Assembly (NCBI GenBank): GCA_963930655.1
Contig: OZ005617.1
Coordinates: 5,582,501 to 5,646,500 of the forward strand
Source of the DNA: Myrica gale
Taxonomy: Eukaryota > Streptophyta > Magnoliopsida > Fagales > Myricaceae
Length of the DNA stretch: 64,000 bases
Direction of reading: 5' to 3'
Of this stretch, positions 41,389 to 52,452 are shown in pieces; positions within the stretch are counted from its first letter, which is position 1, and each line of letters begins with the position of its first letter. The position numbers and the translations under genes were made by a program. A model generated the notes under the pieces. It was not told where the DNA came from, searched no databases, and was given only the letters and a program-made list of their open reading frames with translations.

Positions 41389-41859
41389 TGTGATACCTCG
41401 AATCCCACATGGAATGAGAGAAGAAAATGAATGGAAGATGAGTTCTATAAGGGCCAAGTCTCACATTTGGACCTTACTAGATTGAACTGGCTTTATAATG
41501 ATCCAAGGGGCTTCAAGAGCAACCTTGACTAGTCCTTTTGAAGTCAAAGCACAGATGTGGCTAGTGTTTATCCTTGGGTCGTTACAAATGGTATCAGAGC
41601 GGGCCTAGTAACCACCAATGTGGCCTTGGTAGGCCTTGACGAGGACGTCAAGGATTTAAGGGAGAGATATTGTGATACCCCGAATCCCACATTGAGTGAG
41701 AGAGGAGAATGAATGAGAGATTGGTTCTATAAGGGCCAAGTCCTACATTGAGACCTTACTAGGTTGAACTGGGCTTTATAATGATCCAAGAGGCTTCAAG
41801 AGCAACATTGACTAGTCTTTTTGAAGTCAAAGCACAGATGTGGCTAGTGCTTGTCCTTG
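41389..41859 (+). mobile_element. TRIM (terminal-repeat retrotransposon in miniature)
   Basis: The left LTR 41389-41586 runs TGTGATACC...GTTACA. Two bases later comes the primer-binding site TGGTATCAGAGC (41589-41600), complementary to initiator Met-tRNA. After about 85 internal bases a purine-rich tract (AAGGGAGAGATAT) precedes the right LTR from 41671 (TGTGATACCCCGAATCCCAC). The right LTR matches the left but stops at 41859, nine bases short. About 70 bases left of the element (41320-41388) are repeated right of it (41862-41935), so rearrangement or recombination has occurred. There is no coding capacity. Confidence 0.88.
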
Positions 41860-42330
41860 AGAGAGGCAGCGGCCTTGGCCCTTGGCCTTCAACAACGTCA
41901 CGGCAGAGGGACTGAAAGTGAGGGAGACAGCCATGGGCAACCACCAAGAGTCCAAGACCAGACCAGAGACAGAGAGAGACTAGAGAGAGAAAGCTGCGTG
42001 AGGTGAGAGACTCAAAGAGTGAGAGAGCTGAGAGAGACGTCGAATGAGGGGGGAAGAATTTGGGGGAGGGTTTTGAAAAACAAACCCTAGGACCAAAACA
42101 CACAATTCTGGTCCTGTTCAAAACGCACAAACAAAAATAAAAATAAAAATCGGTACCGAAATTCTGCCCTGTTTCGACGAAATTACTGGTACCGAGTCCG
42201 GTTCCGACTATTTTGTATACCCTATACCGGCTCCGGCTTAGGTTCCGAGCGGTATACAGTATGCCGTGGGCGGAATTCCGGTACCAGCGGAAGTTTTGCC
42301 CACCCCTACATCAAAGTAGGTCTCATATCT

Positions 42331-42695
42331 ATGGGTAAAAATTAAATTGAACTCCATAACTTTTAATTTATTTTTCTACGTCCCATAAGTTTTAAAAAAT
42401 ATCAATCCCTACGATCAATTAAAAAAATATCAATCAGACGAAAAGTGGTGTGGATTGACCTAAATACGTCTACGAGAAAAAATTCAAAAATAAGTAAATA
42501 GAAAATATTAATTATTTATTTATTTATTTATGGATTTTTTTAATAATTTTGTATTTTTATCTTGAAGGGGCCTTTTGATTATTTTCGTATTGTTTAACGG
42601 TTAAATTGAACGGAGGGAAGATGATTGACATCTTTTAAAATGGGACCTAATTAAAAGTTACGGGATTCAATTAATTTTTGCCCATATATACTCGT
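42331..42695. repeat. Foldback MITE
   Basis: The left arm ATGGGTAAAAATTAAATTG...TAACTTTTAATT is inverted against the right arm, which reversed reads ATGGGCAAAAATTAATTG...TAACTTTTAATT. It is AT-rich and non-coding. It adjoins the right end of the outer hAT-like element. No TSD was fixed. Confidence 0.65.
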
Positions 42696-43019
42696 GACAA
42701 TTAGCGAAAGAGAGGAGAAGGAGAGAGAGAGTGGGAGAGGTAAGAGAGAGAATATGCCAAAGATTACATGAATTTTACATAGGTCTTACATACTACATAG
42801 GTTCACCACAACTTCAAAAACCTGGGTAATGAGAAGCTCCTAATTACTGATATTCAGGCTTTGCTAAGATGTGGCAGCCTTTTTGTACATTTATTTTACT
42901 TTAATACACTTACCCTTTACCTAAAAACAAAAAGAGAAGGAGAAGATGTGGCAGCCAGAAGTTCCCAGCAGAAACTACGAAGTCGAACCTCCAGTTAGGA
43001 AAAAAGTATGAGTATCCCT

Positions 43020-43517
43020 CTATACTTGGATCTGATCGACTGCTTGTACTCTCTGTCTAGGTGGAAGCATCATAGTTCTGCACAAAGGACAGGTCACCTG
43101 GCTCTCATCCACCCATCGATCCAGGCATTCCCTGTGAAAAACATGCGAACAGTTTAACAGCTCCCTGATCTCATGGCTTCTCTCGACGCAGTTCAAGCAG
43201 ACAGAACATACGGTATCGACATGATCTTCACCCGACTTGTATCTTTCGACAAAGGTTCTGTATTCTATTACCGGAAGCCTCTTCTTGATAGACGCCATTA
43301 CACTTTGGACTGGGATTAGCGACGGATATAAACCATCCATCACAAGAACACAGGCCGTGAAATGGTCTTCAGTATGAGCTGCTTGTTCCGGCGGATTGAG
43401 AAGGCCCAGATGAGTGAGTGCCACCATGAAAATGAACCTTAAATGGTCCAGCAGGCCTATTAGAAAGTCGATCTTCATGCATTTTCCGATCTTAATCGAA
43501 ATACAGCTTAAACCCAT
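43020..43517 (-). CDS. RING-H2 finger protein, probable E3 ubiquitin ligase (BRH1/RHA-like), intronless
   Basis: This 165-residue protein would act as a RING-type E3 that recruits an E2 to ubiquitinate unknown targets. The RING-H2 ligands are C104-x2-C107-x15-C123-x-H125-x2-H128-x2-C131-x11-C143-x2-C146 (CSVCLNCVERSHEIREL, CSHVFHRECLDRWVDE, CPLCRT). The hydrophobic N-terminal segment at residues about 17-40 could be a membrane anchor, as in small plant RING-H2 proteins of the BRH1/RHA/XERICO group, which are likewise short and intronless. The start chosen is the first ATG of the open frame. The gene stands alone between transposon-derived sequences. The frame is intact with no sign of decay. 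Family placement within RING-H2 proteins is by resemblance only. Confidence 0.88.
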   Translation of the reverse strand: MGLSCISIKIGKCMKIDFLIGLLDHLRFIFMVALTHLGLLNPPEQAAHTEDHFTACVLVMDGLYPSLIPVQSVMASIKKRLPVIEYRTFVERYKSGEDHVDTVCSVCLNCVERSHEIRELLNCSHVFHRECLDRWVDESQVTCPLCRTMMLPPRQRVQAVDQIQV

Positions 43518-43944
43518 TAGTATGAGAGAGCCAGAGGGAAACAGAAGTTCCAGAAGAGGAAGAGAAGGAGCAGCTAGCTGGAAGGTCGGAAACGACGGAC
43601 AGCTAACGGAATGATTGCATTAGCCTCAGAGATTAGTATTTAACAACCTTTCCTCCAGAGCTAATTAAAAATTTCCCTAAATAGTAATCTTGTCTCCATT
43701 ACAATATTGAGAGTAAAATAATGTAATGGAATATAAAGACAGAATTGACCAGTCGCTGCAACTACAAATAAATTGCACTGACGATGAAACGAAGCGTGCT
43801 TGAAGTTTGAAGAGTACTGGAGTCAGTTACGGGTCCTGATCTCTAGATCGAAACAACCACGTGAAAGCGAAAGATTAAAACAGTAGGGAGGTGGCGTTGG
43901 TCGATTCCTATTCGATGAACGCGAGTAGAAGTCCGCGTTCTGGC

Positions 43945-44967
43945 TGTTACGAAAAAGTTGTTGAGGAATCCGGAATTCTAGGCCAACATCAAGGGAAGAA
44001 ATCGGGGACACGTAATTCTACCAAAAATAAAATGACAAAATCTCACATATATGTGCAGGAGCGTCTACAAGTTGTAATTGATTTTGTAATTAATTCTTTG
44101 TTCCCCGTACCTGTATAAATAGGACCCAAGTTCTTTGTGAATGTATCATCAAATAGAAGAATCATTTCTTCATAAGCTTCTTTTCTTCCTCTTATTCTCC
44201 TCTCTGATTTTAACATGGTATCATAGCTTGAGAATTGCATTTAAGGAACTCATGTTTCTGTTTTTGTCCTCTGTTTTGAGCATCACAAAATAGAGGCTGA
44301 TATTCTCTTTTCTTCATTTCGGTTTTCTCTTTCAACGTGACTGTTACACGTGAGTGGGACTCTGATTTCTATTTTGTTCTCGATCGGTTTGAGCAATCTA
44401 GTTCTCAGATCGTTTGAGCACTTATTTTTCGGTGAAGTATTTTTTCGAGTAGCTGGAGGGCATACCTTTCTGTACAAAGTTATTGCTCTATTTTGGATTC
44501 CATCCTTCTACTCTTTCGGGCCGCTATTTCATTTTATTTCCTCAAGTCCATTATCTGGACATTTATTTATCTCGGCCCAATTTCGGTGAACAAAGCACAG
44601 TCCGACTCTTTTATTGTCTCTGGGTCACTTACTGACTTAGCTCAAATCTAGTATGTGCTCAGGTCCACAGACTCAGGCCTACGCCCAAGACCAGTGATCG
44701 TTGACCCGCGCCTCCTGGAGTCAAGCAATGCTTCTCGCTCTTGAAGCTAAGAATAAACTTGGTTTCATCGGTACAATTCCCCCCCCTTCGTCCAGCACTT
44801 CCACTGAAGCTCGACAATGGAAATGCTGCAACGTCATGGTAATATCTTGGCTCCTCAATTCAATTTCAAAAGAAATATCTTCTAGTGTAATCTATTGCAA
44901 ATTCGCTTTTGCTATTTGGACCGATTTAAAAGATCGGTATTCTCAAGTCAATGGCTCGTGCCTCTAA
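43945..44967 (+). mobile_element. Ty1-copia 5' fragment: LTR, primer-binding site and gag remnant
   Basis: The LTR (43945 or 43959 to 44215) begins TGTT and ends TTTTAACA, and contains TATAAATA at 44114-44121. The primer-binding site TGGTATCATAGC follows directly at 44216-44227. A copia gag piece at about 44701-44967 reads ASWSQAMLLALEAKNKLGFI, then MVISWLLNSISKEI and FAIWTDLKDRYSQVNG. The rest of gag-pol and the 3' LTR are absent here. Confidence 0.82.
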
Positions 44968-44984
44968 ATCATGATGATGAGATT

Positions 44985-45520
44985 ATGAAGTCAGCAGAGG
45001 AATATTTCAAAATTATTTATTTTTATTATATTGTAGATCAAGCAATATTTCCATGCAGGATAGATTTGAATGATTTTAAAAGTATGATGACATATTTGGT
45101 TTTTTGTTTGATTTTGAAAGATTAAGATCTTTTGATGATTGCGCTTTAGAAAAAAAAATCTCTCAATCTTGAAAATTTTCTCAAGCATGAAATACTTATA
45201 AGTTTGGAAAATAAGTTACAAAAATAGAAATTAGTACTCCACTTGAAATACTTAATCTAGTAAAAGAACTACATTGTTCTCCAAATTGTTTTATTGCATA
45301 TAGAATACTATTTATCATACATGTATAGTTGCACCTGTAGAAAGAAGTTTTTTAAAACTAAAGATTATGAAAAATTATTTACGAACAACTATGTCTCAAG
45401 ATAGATTAAGCGGTTTAATAATTGTATCTATTGAAACTGATTTATTGGATAAACTTGAATATAAAATTTTAAGTAATAATTTTACATCTAAAAAGGCAAG
45501 AAGCAAATTTATGGATTAAT
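44985..45520 (+). pseudogene. hAT (ZMYM1-like) transposase C-terminal remnant
   Basis: Disrupted plus-strand frames give DLNDFKSMMTYLVF and then, towards the end, APVERSF, KLKIMKNYLRTTMSQDRLSG, IIVSIETDLLDKLEY and FTSKKARSKF. This is the dimerisation region found at the end of plant hAT transposases of the zinc-finger MYM type. Several stops interrupt it. It directly follows the truncated copia gag. Confidence 0.75.
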
Positions 45521-46600
45521 TTTAATTTTAATTTTTTAATTTTTTATTTATTTATTTTAATATTAAAATGCTTCTTTTTTAAGAATTGCCTAATGCGGAG
45601 TAACGACTGAGATTGCGTCTTCACTCAAGGGTCCCGATCGTGCCACGTCAATTAAATGAATTTGACCCGCGCCCGACCAGAATATGAGTGTTATCGACCC
45701 ATCCTCAGATCTCTGAACTTGTTTCTCACAGATCTTCGCTTCGTCTTCCTCAGCCATGAATGAGAGGATGACCCATCTAGGTTTCCTTACGCCCTTCACT
45801 TCTTCATCGCAATCTTTAAACCCTTGACAGTTGTCGATCTGTTAACGTTACTATCTTCTTAAGCAAACACAAAATTCCATCATCTGAATGAGTAATATTG
45901 TATGAGAACCCTTCAAAGACTTTCAGATAGAGAGAGAAAGAGAAAGGGAAAATGTCGGATGGAGGCCGATGAACATGTATTCTCGGGTACATACTTTGAG
46001 TTTCAGACTCCTATATAATGTATCTGGTGGCAGCGATGGATGGTAATATCGAATTTTACAGAATGAAGAATTTGATTATGCTTAAAGCTTGTATAGCGAG
46101 GGTTACTGTTCGTTTTTTTGAAGTCGAATACTATACCATGGTGCATGAAATTCAAGAGGCCTGACTTAATGAAACAACACACAACGGCATTTTTTTCTAA
46201 ATATACAACGGTAAAATTAAATCTTCATGAAGCATTTCTTTGTTTCAAACTTTCAGTTTATAGGAATTATGAATAATTGTGTCTGAGCTAAAAACCCCAT
46301 AATCGAGAGAGGCTGAAGATGAAGAACCCTTCTTGCATTCAATCAAACGAATAGTTCCACTAATTTTTATGGTATAGAAAGATATCTGCTGGACTCAACA
46401 AAAGATGAAAAAAAGGGGGACAAAAGTTCGAATGAACCAGTTTATTCAAGAAATAACGAACCAAGCTCTTCAAGTATTCTTATTCTGCATATCGACTACC
46501 TTGTTCCATGATCTCGTTTGGATATCTTGTTCCAACACCCATCTACACTTTCAAGAGAATCATTTCTATGGAGATCTACGGGAAACAAATTCAGAGATAT
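45521..46600. other. Spacer with an inverted partial copy of the downstream tandem repeat
   Basis: 45629-45740 is, in reverse complement, similar to about 46575-46690 (shared words GTCAATTAAATGAATTTGAC and CATCCTCAGATCTCTGAAC). A minus-strand frame at 45799-45590 (MAEEDEAKICEKQV...) has no recognised family. Otherwise empty. Confidence 0.45.
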
Positions 46601-47653
46601 GAGGATGAGTCGGTTAGGAAACCGAGTCGGTAACACTGATATTTGGGTCGGGCACGGGTCAAATTCATTTAATTGACATGGTACGATTTGGAACCTTGAA
46701 ATTTACAAATGCAATTTTAGTCTGTGCTCAACATGCTAAGCACAATAACGCGAAGCATAATAACCGAATCCGAAAACGGTGGCACAGCTTAAACGACTAA
46801 GACTAAGTCAAGGGGCTCCTTGATCTTAGGCATCTTGACTTACTCATCGGTTGAGGACTTGACCAAGTCATGCGACCCACTTATGCCCTTAACCTATTCA
46901 TGTGCGCGGTAGTTGTGCTTGGCAAGCACATGTGCACATAAGACCTAGTCTGAGGATGAGTCGGTTAGGAAACCGAGTCGGTAACACTGATATTCGGGTC
47001 GGGCGCATGTCAAATTCATTTAATTGACATTGTACGATTTGGAACCTTGAAATTTAAAAATGCAATTTTAGTATGTGCTCAACATGCTAAGCACAATAAC
47101 GCGAAGCATAATAACCGAACCCGAAAAACGGTGGCATAGCTTAAACAACTAAGACTAAGTCAAGGGGCTCCTTGATCTTAGACATCTTGACTTACTCATC
47201 GGTTGAGGACTTGACCAAGTCTGTGACCCACTTATGCCCTTAACCTATTCATGTGCGCGGTAGTTGTGCTTGGCAAGCACATGTGCACATAAGACCTAGT
47301 CTGAGGATGAGTCGGTTATGAAACCGAGTCGGTAACACTGATATTCGGGTCGGGCGCGGGTCAAATTCATTTAATTAACATGGTACGATTTGGAACCTTG
47401 AAATTAAAAAAATGCAATTTTAGTCTGTGCTTAACATGCTAAGCACAATAACGCGAAGCATAATAACTGAACCCGAAAATGGTGGCATAGCTTAAACGAC
47501 TAAGACTAAGTCAAGGGGCTCCTTGATCTTAGGCATCTTGACTTACTCATCGGTTGAGGACTTACCTAAGTCATGCGACCCACTTATGCCCTTAACCTAT
47601 TCATGTGCACGGTAGTTGTGCTTGGCAAGCACATGTGCACATAAGACCTAGTC
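46601..47653 (+). repeat. Tandem repeat, 3 units of 351 bp
   Basis: Units 46601-46951, 46952-47302 and 47303-47653 each begin GAGGATGAGTCGGTTA and end AGACCTAGTC. All three have identical length, and differences are few point changes (for example TTTGGGTCGGGCACGGG versus TTCGGGTCGGGCGCGGG). Each unit contains a short inverted repeat around GTGCTTGGCAAGCAC. There are no coding frames of note. Since it runs directly into an LTR-like stretch, it may be an internally amplified LTR segment. Confidence 0.92.
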
Positions 47654-48055
47654 AATAGGCTTGAGACTAGGCATGGGAAGTGGTCAACACGGCAAGGTGG
47701 CACGAGTAGCGCATATCGTCGTGCTAGATGGACTCAAGTGCAGACAAGTGACTGAAGAAAAGTTTGACAAGTGTCACTCCATGAGAGGCTCATTGGGATG
47801 CCTAGACTACTATATAAATGGAGTTCAACCCTTCTGTAAAACACAGAGAGAAAAAGAGCATTGTTGTCTAAGTGTAGCTTTCTAGTATCAGTGGGTTAGC
47901 TATGTGAGTGATCTTTGTGAGCCTTTTGAGTCAAGTGCTTAGCAAATACGTAAAATATGTGCATCTTCTTACGTCGTGAATATAAGGTTGAGAGTTTCCA
48001 GTAAAGCAATGTGTCTCTATCTCTTTGAGTGGTTGGCTAACTAAGTTAGGGTATG
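47654..48055 (+). repeat. LTR-like promoter region after the tandem array
   Basis: TATATAAA at 47811-47818 is followed by leader-like sequence rich in TTGAGTG/GTTGAGAG words. It resembles the U3/R part of an LTR retroelement, but no primer-binding site or second LTR was found. Confidence 0.35.
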
Positions 48056-48658
48056 TTTGACATCACATAAGGTGAAAATTCTTGTCTAAAAAGTAAACAT
48101 ATGAAAGCTACTATAGTTATAATTATAACGGCTACCATGTTAATATAGAAGACGATAAAAGTTTGGCGCTTGATCCAAATTTTTTTGAAATTGAATGGGT
48201 CGAGTTTGGCCTCAGTTTTGGCTGTTTCATGATGTTTGGCCTGCAAAAACCGAACAGAACTGAAAAAATATATAAAATAAAAAATAAATTACTTAGTTAA
48301 GGGAATGATGTTGCTTAGCTGAAGGATATTCTCCCCGAACCCCATCTCATCCTCTTCTCTTCAAGTTAGGGTTTTGTTCTCTCTTTTTTGCAAGCCGTCA
48401 GCCTTTGCCCCTCACTATCGGTAGTTTCGTCAGCCTCTCGTCGTCACTATTGAACATTCACTCTCCATTGCGAATTAAGGTGGGCAAACCGACGAAAAGT
48501 AAATCAAGTCTATTCAGTTAGTCTTAGAGAGACTCGAGTCTCGATTCTGTGATCAACCCTCAGATTTTTAGAAACCAACCACCTAGGTTTCGGTGATCTA
48601 TGAGAGGTGTAATCCTGAACCAAACCAAAGGGGTTAGTTTACACTCCTAATTTTTCCC
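48056..48658. other. Intergenic, nothing recognised
   Basis: AT-rich stretch followed by a pyrimidine-rich stretch (48300-48480). No gene. Confidence 0.4.
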
Positions 48659-49199
48659 GGGAAAAGATTCGATGCAAAGGAGCTGTGTTCAAAGGATTGA
48701 AAGGGACGATCAAGATTTTAAAAAATACATCCAATAACGCTGCACATTCACATTCTTGAGAGCAAATGGAATGTCACAATCACATTCGTCATTTTTTTAT
48801 CTACACAAGCCAAAGTCCATAACACTACACAATCACATTGTTCCCCTGAACAAACATTGCCTGATGGCTTGAGTGGGACGTGTTTGTTGGTCTATCTCTT
48901 CCTCCTTTTATTTGAGTGTTGTTGTAGTATTTGACAAATTTTGTATAACAAATTGTCTTTGTATTGTTTATAAATTTGTTACCCACATTAAGTGCTTGAG
49001 AATATGCCTAAGAATACAGGAAAGTTGTTAGGATCTCAAGAGTATATATTCATTAGTATACGTTTTACAATTCAATTCAATTCAATGCAAATATTCATCA
49101 CCAATCTCTATCACTTCTTTTTTGCTCATCAATCTTCTATTTTATTAAAGACTACTGGAAATATTTGGCCATTTCATTGGAGCAGAACTGTTTATGCTC

Positions 49200-51507
49200 G
49201 GGCTATTGGAAGAGTTGTTGGATGCTTTCAAAGCCTATAAAGCAGAAGTAGAAAATCAAGATCATAAGATCTGATAGAGGAGTGGAGTATTGTGGTAGGT
49301 ATACAAAACATGGACAAATGAAGGGTCAATTTGTAAATTTCCTTCAAGAGAAAGACATTGTTGCCCAATACACAATGTCTGACACACCACAATAAATTAG
49401 TGTTGCAGAGTGAAGGAATCGTACGCTAATGAATATGGTCAGGAGCATGATTAGTAAATCTAATATGCAGTGTATATATTAATAGGGTCCATCTAAGTCT
49501 GTCTCTAAGACACCTTTTGAGTTGTGGAAAGGGTGGAAACCTAGCTTAAATCATATACACATCTGGGGTTGTCCTGCTAAAGTTAGGATTTATAATCCTA
49601 ACATAAAGAAGTTAGACCTAAGGACAACTAGCAGTTTCTTTATTGGGTATCCTAGTAACTCCAAAGGATACAGATTTTATTGTCCCGGACATAGCCTTAG
49701 AATTGTTGAATCTAAGAATGCAAAGTTTCTTGAGGATGTTGAACCTAGTGGGAGTGTGAATCCTCAAGAGGTCAATTTTGAGGAAACACTTGAAAATACT
49801 GATGTTGTTTTGCCTTCTTTCGGAGGAGAATGATTGTCTTAAGGCAAAATAGATCGCAAGATCATGGGGTGACACCAATTCAAGAACAACAGGTTCCCGT
49901 AAATGAGGTTCAACATGAATTTATTTCGCATTTACAATCTAAGCCTATTGTGTCATTTACAAATGACAAAGCTGTGGCTCTAAGAAGATCATCAAGAATA
50001 CGTATAGACCTGCTATTCCAGATGATTACATTGTATATCTAACTGAGTTTGATTTTGACATTGAACTACCAGAAGACCCAATTATGTTCTCACAGGCCAT
50101 GAAGAATGAGTTAGAATCCATTTCTAAGAATCAAGTCTCGAATCTCGTCGAATTACCAAAAGGGATGGCCACAATAGGCTGCAAGTGGGTTTATAAAACC
50201 AAACGAGATGCTTCTGGTAATGTCGAACGATATAAGGCTAGACTTGTTGCTAAGTTCACTCAGAAGGAAGACATAAATTATCATGAAACCTTCTCTCCGG
50301 TCTCTAAGAAGGATTCATTGAGGATAATTATTGCCTTAGTAGCTCATTTTGATTTAGAGCTGCATTAGATGGATGTGAAAAATGAATTTTCTTAATAGGG
50401 ATCTTGATGAAGAGGTATATATGAAACATCCTGAAGGTTTCAGTGATGACAGACAGAAATTATGCAGGTTAAAGAAGTCTCTATATGGACTAAAACAGGC
50501 TTCCCACTAATGGTATTTAAGTTTCACAAAATTATTACCTCATATGGTTTTGTTGAGAATATTGTTGATTAAATTATATACCTCAAGGTCAGTGGAAGCA
50601 AATACATTTTCTTAGTCCTACATATAGACGATATTCTTCTTGCAAGTAGTGATTTGGGATTATTACATGTGACTAAACAATTTCTCTATCAGAACTTTAA
50701 GATGAAGGATATGGGTGAAGCCTCTTATGTCATTGGCATAGAGATTCACAGAGTGAGTCACAAAGAGTCTTAGGACTGTCTCAAAAGGCTTACATCGGAA
50801 AAGTTTTACAGAGATTCAAAATGAAAGATTGTAAAGCCTCTGTAGCACCCATAATCAATGGTGATAAATTTTATAAAGGTCAATCACCTCAAAATGTATT
50901 GGAGCAAGAGCAGATGAGAGTTATGCCTTATGCATCTGTAGTGGGTAGCTTGATTTATGCTCAAGTTTGCACCCGTCCAGACATATGTCTAGCAGTTGGA
51001 TTGTTGGGTCGCTATCAAAGTAACCCTGGTCGTCAACATTGGGTAGCTGCAAAGAATGTAATGTGGTTGCAAGGAATCAAAGACTACATGCTAACCTACA
51101 GACATACAAAAATTTGCAAGTGGTTGACTATTCATATTCAGATTTTTCCGGTTGTGTAGACACTATAAAGTCTACTTCTGGAAATATTTCTTCTTACTGA
51201 AGGAGCTATATCTTAGAAGAGTATGAAGCAAACTATAGTTTCTACGTCTACTATGGAGGCAGAATTTATTGTGTGCTATGAAGCAATAACACAAGCCATA
51301 TGGCTGAAGAATTTTATTTGTGGTCTTAAAGTTGTCAATTCCATTGAAAGACTAACAATGATTCTTTGTGATAATACGACTACAATATTTTTCTCAAAGA
51401 ATAATAAGAGTGGAAGCAGAAGCAAGCATATCGACATAAAGTATCTAAGTGTGAGAGAAAACATAAAAAATAATGTGGCGTATATTGAGCACTCTTATAT
51501 CCATTGA
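49200..51507 (+). pseudogene. Decayed Ty1-copia pol: integrase, reverse transcriptase, RNase H
   Basis: Plus-strand pieces in order are: integrase (DRGVEYCGRYTKHGQ, NRTLMNMVRSMISKS, HIWGCPAKVRIYNP), the post-integrase region (SKGYRFYCPGHSLRIVES), reverse transcriptase (MATIGCKWVYKTKRDASGN, ERYKARLVAKFTQKE, YGLKQAS), the connection region (YASVVGSLIYAQVCTRPDI) and RNase H (TIVSTSTMEAEFIVCYEA, KHIDIKYLSVREN). Many stops and shifts interrupt the frame. Gag, protease and a 5' LTR were not identified at the left, so the copy is truncated as well as mutated. Confidence 0.9.
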
Positions 51508-51710
51508 GTGATTTAGTTGGACTCGAATAACTTTTATTAGTTATTCATAAAGTATTTTAAGTGATACTATCTATCATGACACATGGAAGGGAAATGCTAG
51601 CTACATAGAGCAACACCGTCATGGTTCATATGTAGGATACTTTGTCAGGATTTAAGGGCATTTATTTTGGTCATTTCAGTTTTACCTATTAAGTGACCCA
51701 AGTGGGAGAA

Positions 51711-52111
51711 TGTTGGAAGAACTGTTGGTTTTTCCAACTGTTGGTTTTCCCTAAAGACTGTTGGTTTTCCTAAGAAAACCATTTGATTTTCCCTAAAGTG
51801 GTTCACTTTGGCTATTGATGATAGGTAATTTCCCTTAATTATAAGGTAGCTAACTCTTGATATTTTTTTATGGATGAAATAATGAGGGTAACCCAACTGT
51901 TGAAGAAATAATAAGTGAGGGTCCCTAAGTCTTGCCTATACAAAGAGACTTGTGTTTTCCATTAGAACCACCTACAAAGTTTTAAGGCTAAGACTAAAAG
52001 TCTCTCCCCTACAGAAAACTCTAATCTCTTTCGTAGGTATCTCAATTGTTTAAGCACAAATGTCTAAAGGTAAAATATCATATTTTAGTTTATATTTTTC
52101 CAGTTCTTACA
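51711..52111 (+). repeat. 3' LTR of the copia remnant
   Basis: It starts TGTTGGAAGAACTG directly after a purine tract (AAGTGGGAGAA) and ends CCAGTTCTTACA, 401 bp. Internal repeats of CTGTTGGTTTTCC occur near its start. There is no partner LTR on the left. Confidence 0.75.
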
Positions 52112-52452
52112 CCGGCCAGTGTAAGTAAAAGAAGTTTGTTGTGTTTCCATTTCGTATTTGGCTACAATGCCATTGTTCTGCTGGGCATTCAACAAGTTGA
52201 AGAAGAGGGATTCGTGGGAAGGAGAAAACAAGGCGAAGAAGAAGTCCAAGTAGGAAAAAAAAGGGGAGTTGTGTCATGGGGAAGAGATGGAGACGTATGA
52301 AAAAGTGGGTTGAAAAAATGGGAGTTGTGTTGGGAAGATGGCTTGGTTTAGCGAGCCAAAATAAGAGGGCCGCCTTTCTTGTCTCATTTATCATTTAATG
52401 AAGTGGCAAAATGGTGACCACTGGATGTATTTTTTAAAATCTTGAGTTGAAC

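Larger units (their letters stand above)
33608..42308. mobile_element. Outer hAT-like element hosting nested insertions
   Basis: The left end TAGGGGTGGGTACCG and the right end, reversed, TAGGGGTGGGCAAAAC are inverted copies. Flanks CATAAAG and CATCAAAG (42309-42316) look like an 8-bp TSD with one base lost. Subterminal DNA on both sides is rich in CCGGTAC/GGTACCG-like words (33640-33720 and 42150-42300). A BED-type zinc-finger remnant lies at 34482-34730. The element contains a CACTA element at 35002-40407, a 51-bp-arm palindrome, and a TRIM at 41389. Confidence 0.72.

Noticed and set aside
45590-45799. Small minus-strand gene (MAEEDEAKICEKQV...)
   Set aside because: Part of it is an inverted copy of the downstream repeat; no family recognised.
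46601-47653. A CRISPR or satellite array
   Set aside because: Only three long units, no spacers, and a plant genome; better described as a local tandem amplification.
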